From: an uncultured Porphyromonadaceae bacterium
GTDB lineage: Bacteria > Bacteroidota > Bacteroidia > Bacteroidales > Muribaculaceae
Length of the DNA stretch: 64,000 bases
Direction of reading: 5' to 3'
Assembly: GCA_900546365.1 (NCBI GenBank)
Contig: URCF01000007.1
Coordinates: 66,165-130,164, forward strand
The translations under genes and the position numbers were made by a program. The notes under the pieces are model-generated. The model ran no database searches and was not told the DNA's origin. It worked only from the letters and a program-made list of their open reading frames with translations. This document shows, one piece after another, positions 61,653 to 64,000 of the stretch; the first letter of the stretch is position 1; each line of letters begins with the position of its first letter.

Positions 61653-62645
61653 ATGGATAAGACCAACATTCCTCCTTTGAAATTCCGTCCCATATTGAAA
61701 AGCGTGATATGGGGTGGCGAAAAGATTGCCCCTTTCAAGGGGATTGTCACAGACCAGAAGCAGATTGGCGAAAGCTGGGAGATTTCCGGCGTGAAAGGCA
61801 ATGAGTCAATCATTGACAACGGTCCCGATGCCGGACTCAACCTCACCCAGATGATTGACAAATACGGCGCAGCCATCGTGGGCGAGAAGAATTTCAAGCA
61901 GTTTGGCAACTCTTTCCCGCTGCTGATAAAAATCATTGATGCCGCCGGCGACCTCTCGCTCCAGGTGCACCCCGATGACAACCTTGCCCGCCAACGCCAC
62001 AACTCGCTCGGCAAAACCGAGATGTGGTATATCGTTGACACCGAACCCGATGCAATCATCTGCGCCGGGTTGAGCAAAGAGGTGACCCCTGACCAATACG
62101 CTGCCAAAGTGGCCGACAACACTCTGATGGAAGTGGTGGCACACCACAAATCCCACCCTGGCGATGTGTTCTTCCTCCCCGCAGGACGCATCCACAGCAT
62201 CGGTGCCGGCAACCTGCTGGTGGAGGTGCAGGAAACATCCGACATCACCTATCGTATCTACGACTTCGGCCGCGTGGACGCCAAAACAGGCAAGCCCCGT
62301 CAGCTCCATGTGGAGGAGGCCAAAGATGCCATTGACTATAAGGTGTATCCCTCGTATGTCACCACTCCAGGCCAGCCCAAGGATGGCGTGACCGAACTGG
62401 TTGACTGCAAACATTTCATTGTTGACAAAGTGGCTGTGGACGGCGAGAAGCTTATCCACAACACCACCGACAGCTTCACCACCCTCACCTGCATCGAAGG
62501 CGAGCTTACCATTACCGACGACCGCGGCAACAAGGTGGCCCTCCACTCCGGCGAGAGCGCACTCGTACCGGCCATGGCCAAAGAGTTCACCCTCACCGGC
62601 AAAGGCGTGTGCATCACCTCCACCAACCGGGGCACACAGCTCTAA
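61653..62645 (+). CDS. manA: Mannose-6-phosphate isomerase, class I type
   Basis: Interconverts mannose 6-P and fructose 6-P. 330 residues from ATG 61653 (MDKTNIPPLKFRPILKSVIWGGEKI); the preceding in-frame Met has no support. Zinc-site motifs: LSLQVHPDDNLARQRH, GKTEMWYIVDTEP, and HPGDVFFLPAGRIHSIGAGNLLVEVQETSDITYRIYDFGR. Firmicute/Bacteroidota-like short form. Terminated by the perfect hairpin at 62657-62708. Confidence 0.95.
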   Translation: MDKTNIPPLKFRPILKSVIWGGEKIAPFKGIVTDQKQIGESWEISGVKGNESIIDNGPDAGLNLTQMIDKYGAAIVGEKNFKQFGNSFPLLIKIIDAAGDLSLQVHPDDNLARQRHNSLGKTEMWYIVDTEPDAIICAGLSKEVTPDQYAAKVADNTLMEVVAHHKSHPGDVFFLPAGRIHSIGAGNLLVEVQETSDITYRIYDFGRVDAKTGKPRQLHVEEAKDAIDYKVYPSYVTTPGQPKDGVTELVDCKHFIVDKVAVDGEKLIHNTTDSFTTLTCIEGELTITDDRGNKVALHSGESALVPAMAKEFTLTGKGVCITSTNRGTQL

Positions 62646-62656
62646 CCTCCCATCTT

Positions 62657-62708
62657 ATCATAACAAATGTGGCCGCCTGCTTAAACGGGCGGCCACATTT
62701 GTTATGAT
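62657..62708. terminator. Perfect 21-bp hairpin between manA and the LRR gene
   Basis: 62657-62677 and 62688-62708 are exact reverse complements with a 10-nt loop. Both flanking genes converge on it, so it should stop transcription from both sides. Confidence 0.9.
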
Positions 62709-62720
62709 CAACTTGTAGTA

Positions 62721-64000
62721 TCAGAACACCACCTTGTCGGTGCGGTAGCCGATGGTGCGGATGTAGAGCTGACCGTGTTCAGGACGCTCTACCTTCATCC
62801 CCTGCAGATTGTGATAGACAGGCGTGGATTCCGCCTCCGGAGCAGCAACTTCGGGCATGACTATGGAAGTGTAGTCGCCGTTCTCAAACCCGTAGATGGT
62901 CTTGAACTTGCCCCAAACCGGGTCGGCGCGATACAGCTCCTCGCTCCCTGCCGGCACCTTCAGCACACAATCATCTATATTGTCCATGAACTCAAACTGC
63001 CCGGTATTACCCCAATAGCCGGTATATTTATTAAATTCAGGGTCATAATTAATGTACGGAGGCGTTGCTCCAAGACAAACCACCTCTCTCAACATAGGGC
63101 ATCCCTCAATAAAAACTCCACGAAATCCCGGAGTAATAACACCGGTATAACTAACCCCATAGCGATACATGATTTCCTTGATGTCTGGAAATACAACACG
63201 TTTCAAATCGCTACAATTAGATATGAATCCATCGTCCAGTACCAACTTTTCCCATTTTGGCAATATAAATTCGCTTAAGTCGGTCAAGCAGATTGAAGAA
63301 TTGCTAAAATAGGGCAACCCCTGCCTATGCCATTTCAAAGCGATGTTGTCACCTTCTTCAAATTCCAGTTCTCTAATATGCCCGAAAGCACAATCCCTTA
63401 TTGCGGTCAGCTTCGACCCCAGTATAAGTTTCGATACAGTAAATTCATAAAGCGCGGAGCAGTCTAAGATACTGACATCAGGCAAATATACGGGCTGTTT
63501 TGATTTCATGCCGGTGAAACAAGTGCCCTCGAACACAACTATTGATTGAGGTACATCAACATAAGCTTCATCATATACGAAGTCCGGGAATTGTCCCCCT
63601 GAATATTTTACTTCATAATTAGCCCATACCGAGCCGGAACCAATCAACTTGATTGTTGAAGGCAGTGTGACAGTCGCGCCATTTGTAATTTTACCGAGTG
63701 AATTTTTGCCGGTAGCAATCACCTCATACTCCTTACCTCCGATTGTTACATGGCTTGGAATTGTGAGATCCGAACTGATTGGGACAATCTCCTCATCCTC
63801 ATTACGGCATACGCGGGCAAACACCTCACCGGCACCCACACCCAACACCTCGGCGCAATTTTTTTCTTCTCCATGGAAGTTTGAAGGTACAGACTCCTTT
63901 GACGGCATGAAAGTCTCGTACCAAATGCCATCGATACACTCCATTTGCGGCACAAACTCATCCTCTGCCCGCGCCACCGCCACACACATCAGCGCAACGG
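62721..64000 (-). CDS. Secreted leucine-rich-repeat surface protein, 5' end cut by window edge
   Basis: At least 425 residues. The first visible codons read VALMCVAVARAEDEF, the end of a signal peptide, so the true start lies just past position 64000. The mature part contains BspA-like repeats with SNLTIPSHVTIGGKEYEVIATGKNSLGKI, VTLPSTIKLIGSG and LTAIRDCAFGHIRELEFEEGDNI, then a larger insert. The C terminus (VYHNLQGMKVERPEHGQLYIRTIGYRTDKVVF) follows the usual sorting pattern. Surface adhesion or binding is likely. The middle stretch (63000-63650) is more AT-rich than the flanks. Confidence 0.8.
   Translation of the reverse strand, partial: VALMCVAVARAEDEFVPQMECIDGIWYETFMPSKESVPSNFHGEEKNCAEVLGVGAGEVFARVCRNEDEEIVPISSDLTIPSHVTIGGKEYEVIATGKNSLGKITNGATVTLPSTIKLIGSGSVWANYEVKYSGGQFPDFVYDEAYVDVPQSIVVFEGTCFTGMKSKQPVYLPDVSILDCSALYEFTVSKLILGSKLTAIRDCAFGHIRELEFEEGDNIALKWHRQGLPYFSNSSICLTDLSEFILPKWEKLVLDDGFISNCSDLKRVVFPDIKEIMYRYGVSYTGVITPGFRGVFIEGCPMLREVVCLGATPPYINYDPEFNKYTGYWGNTGQFEFMDNIDDCVLKVPAGSEELYRADPVWGKFKTIYGFENGDYTSIVMPEVAAPEAESTPVYHNLQGMKVERPEHGQLYIRTIGYRTDKVVF

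Noticed and set aside
1..64000. CRISPR arrays, tRNA and rRNA genes
   Set aside because: No regularly spaced repeats and no cloverleaf or rRNA-like sequence were noticed by eye in the intergenic regions; a tRNA scan would settle this.

Overview
The window comes from the chromosome of a member of the Bacteroidota, order Bacteroidales, most likely a Muribaculaceae-like gut bacterium. The family is inferred; the order is well supported. Evidence: promoters of the Bacteroidales type (TAnnTTTG at -7) sit ahead of many genes, there are type IX secretion C-terminal domains, and lineage genes occur such as the DUF4295 and DUF4296 proteins, the Bacteroidota omega-like RNA polymerase subunit, a pyrophosphate-dependent phosphofructokinase and a long-type IleRS. 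Most of the window is visibly GC-rich (mid-50s percent by eye).

Layout. 1-3350: priA (cut by the left edge), galM and a sugar nucleotidyltransferase. 3360-8080: an AT-rich accessory island holding a truncated IS3-family transposase joined to a broken hipA, then five minus-strand genes of mostly unknown function. Among them is a predicted RNA-binding LOTUS-DUF3825 protein. A 22-bp inverted repeat flanks the island. 8280-10470: a histidine kinase/response regulator pair. 10820-15930: DUF349 protein, a WcaJ-type sugar transferase and RecQ. 15900-20380 (minus): patatin phospholipase, S16 with a long Ala-rich tail, MarC, and a pair resembling the MurU/AmgK cell-wall recycling enzymes, the kinase being fused to a RapZ C-terminal domain. 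20470-24350 (plus): aroE, a YeiH-type exporter, ComEC. 24295-30350 (minus): folK, metallophosphoesterase, acyltransferase, RluD, PASTA protein, DUF1846 protein. 30510-33105 (plus): bamD, omega-like subunit, rpsO, EamA transporter, then a remnant of the same IS seen at 3.4 kb. 33250-38760 (minus): ileS, a DksA-like protein, lspA, a DUF4296 lipoprotein and a translationally coupled 54-aa protein.

38900-45200 (minus) is a three-gene operon: a secreted TPR-CHAT caspase-like protease, a membrane CHASE2 protein and a small secreted protein. It is the best candidate here for an undescribed envelope sensing/proteolysis system. 45370-46000 is the small ribosomal operon rpmB-rpmG-DUF4295. 46259-50796 is a giant GH95 alpha-fucosidase-like secreted enzyme whose reading frame is broken at a TA dinucleotide repeat. 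50876-52919 is kdsB plus a catalytically dead M16 peptidase homologue. 53108-55065 is a coupled pair of secreted proteins (T9SS-CTD-like and CotH kinase-like). 55248-62645 holds PPi-PFK, a beta-propeller protein, FloA, CstA, a PHP phosphatase and ManA. The right edge cuts a secreted leucine-rich-repeat protein.

No tRNA, rRNA or CRISPR array was recognised. All promoter and terminator calls are by eye from motifs and inverted repeats.
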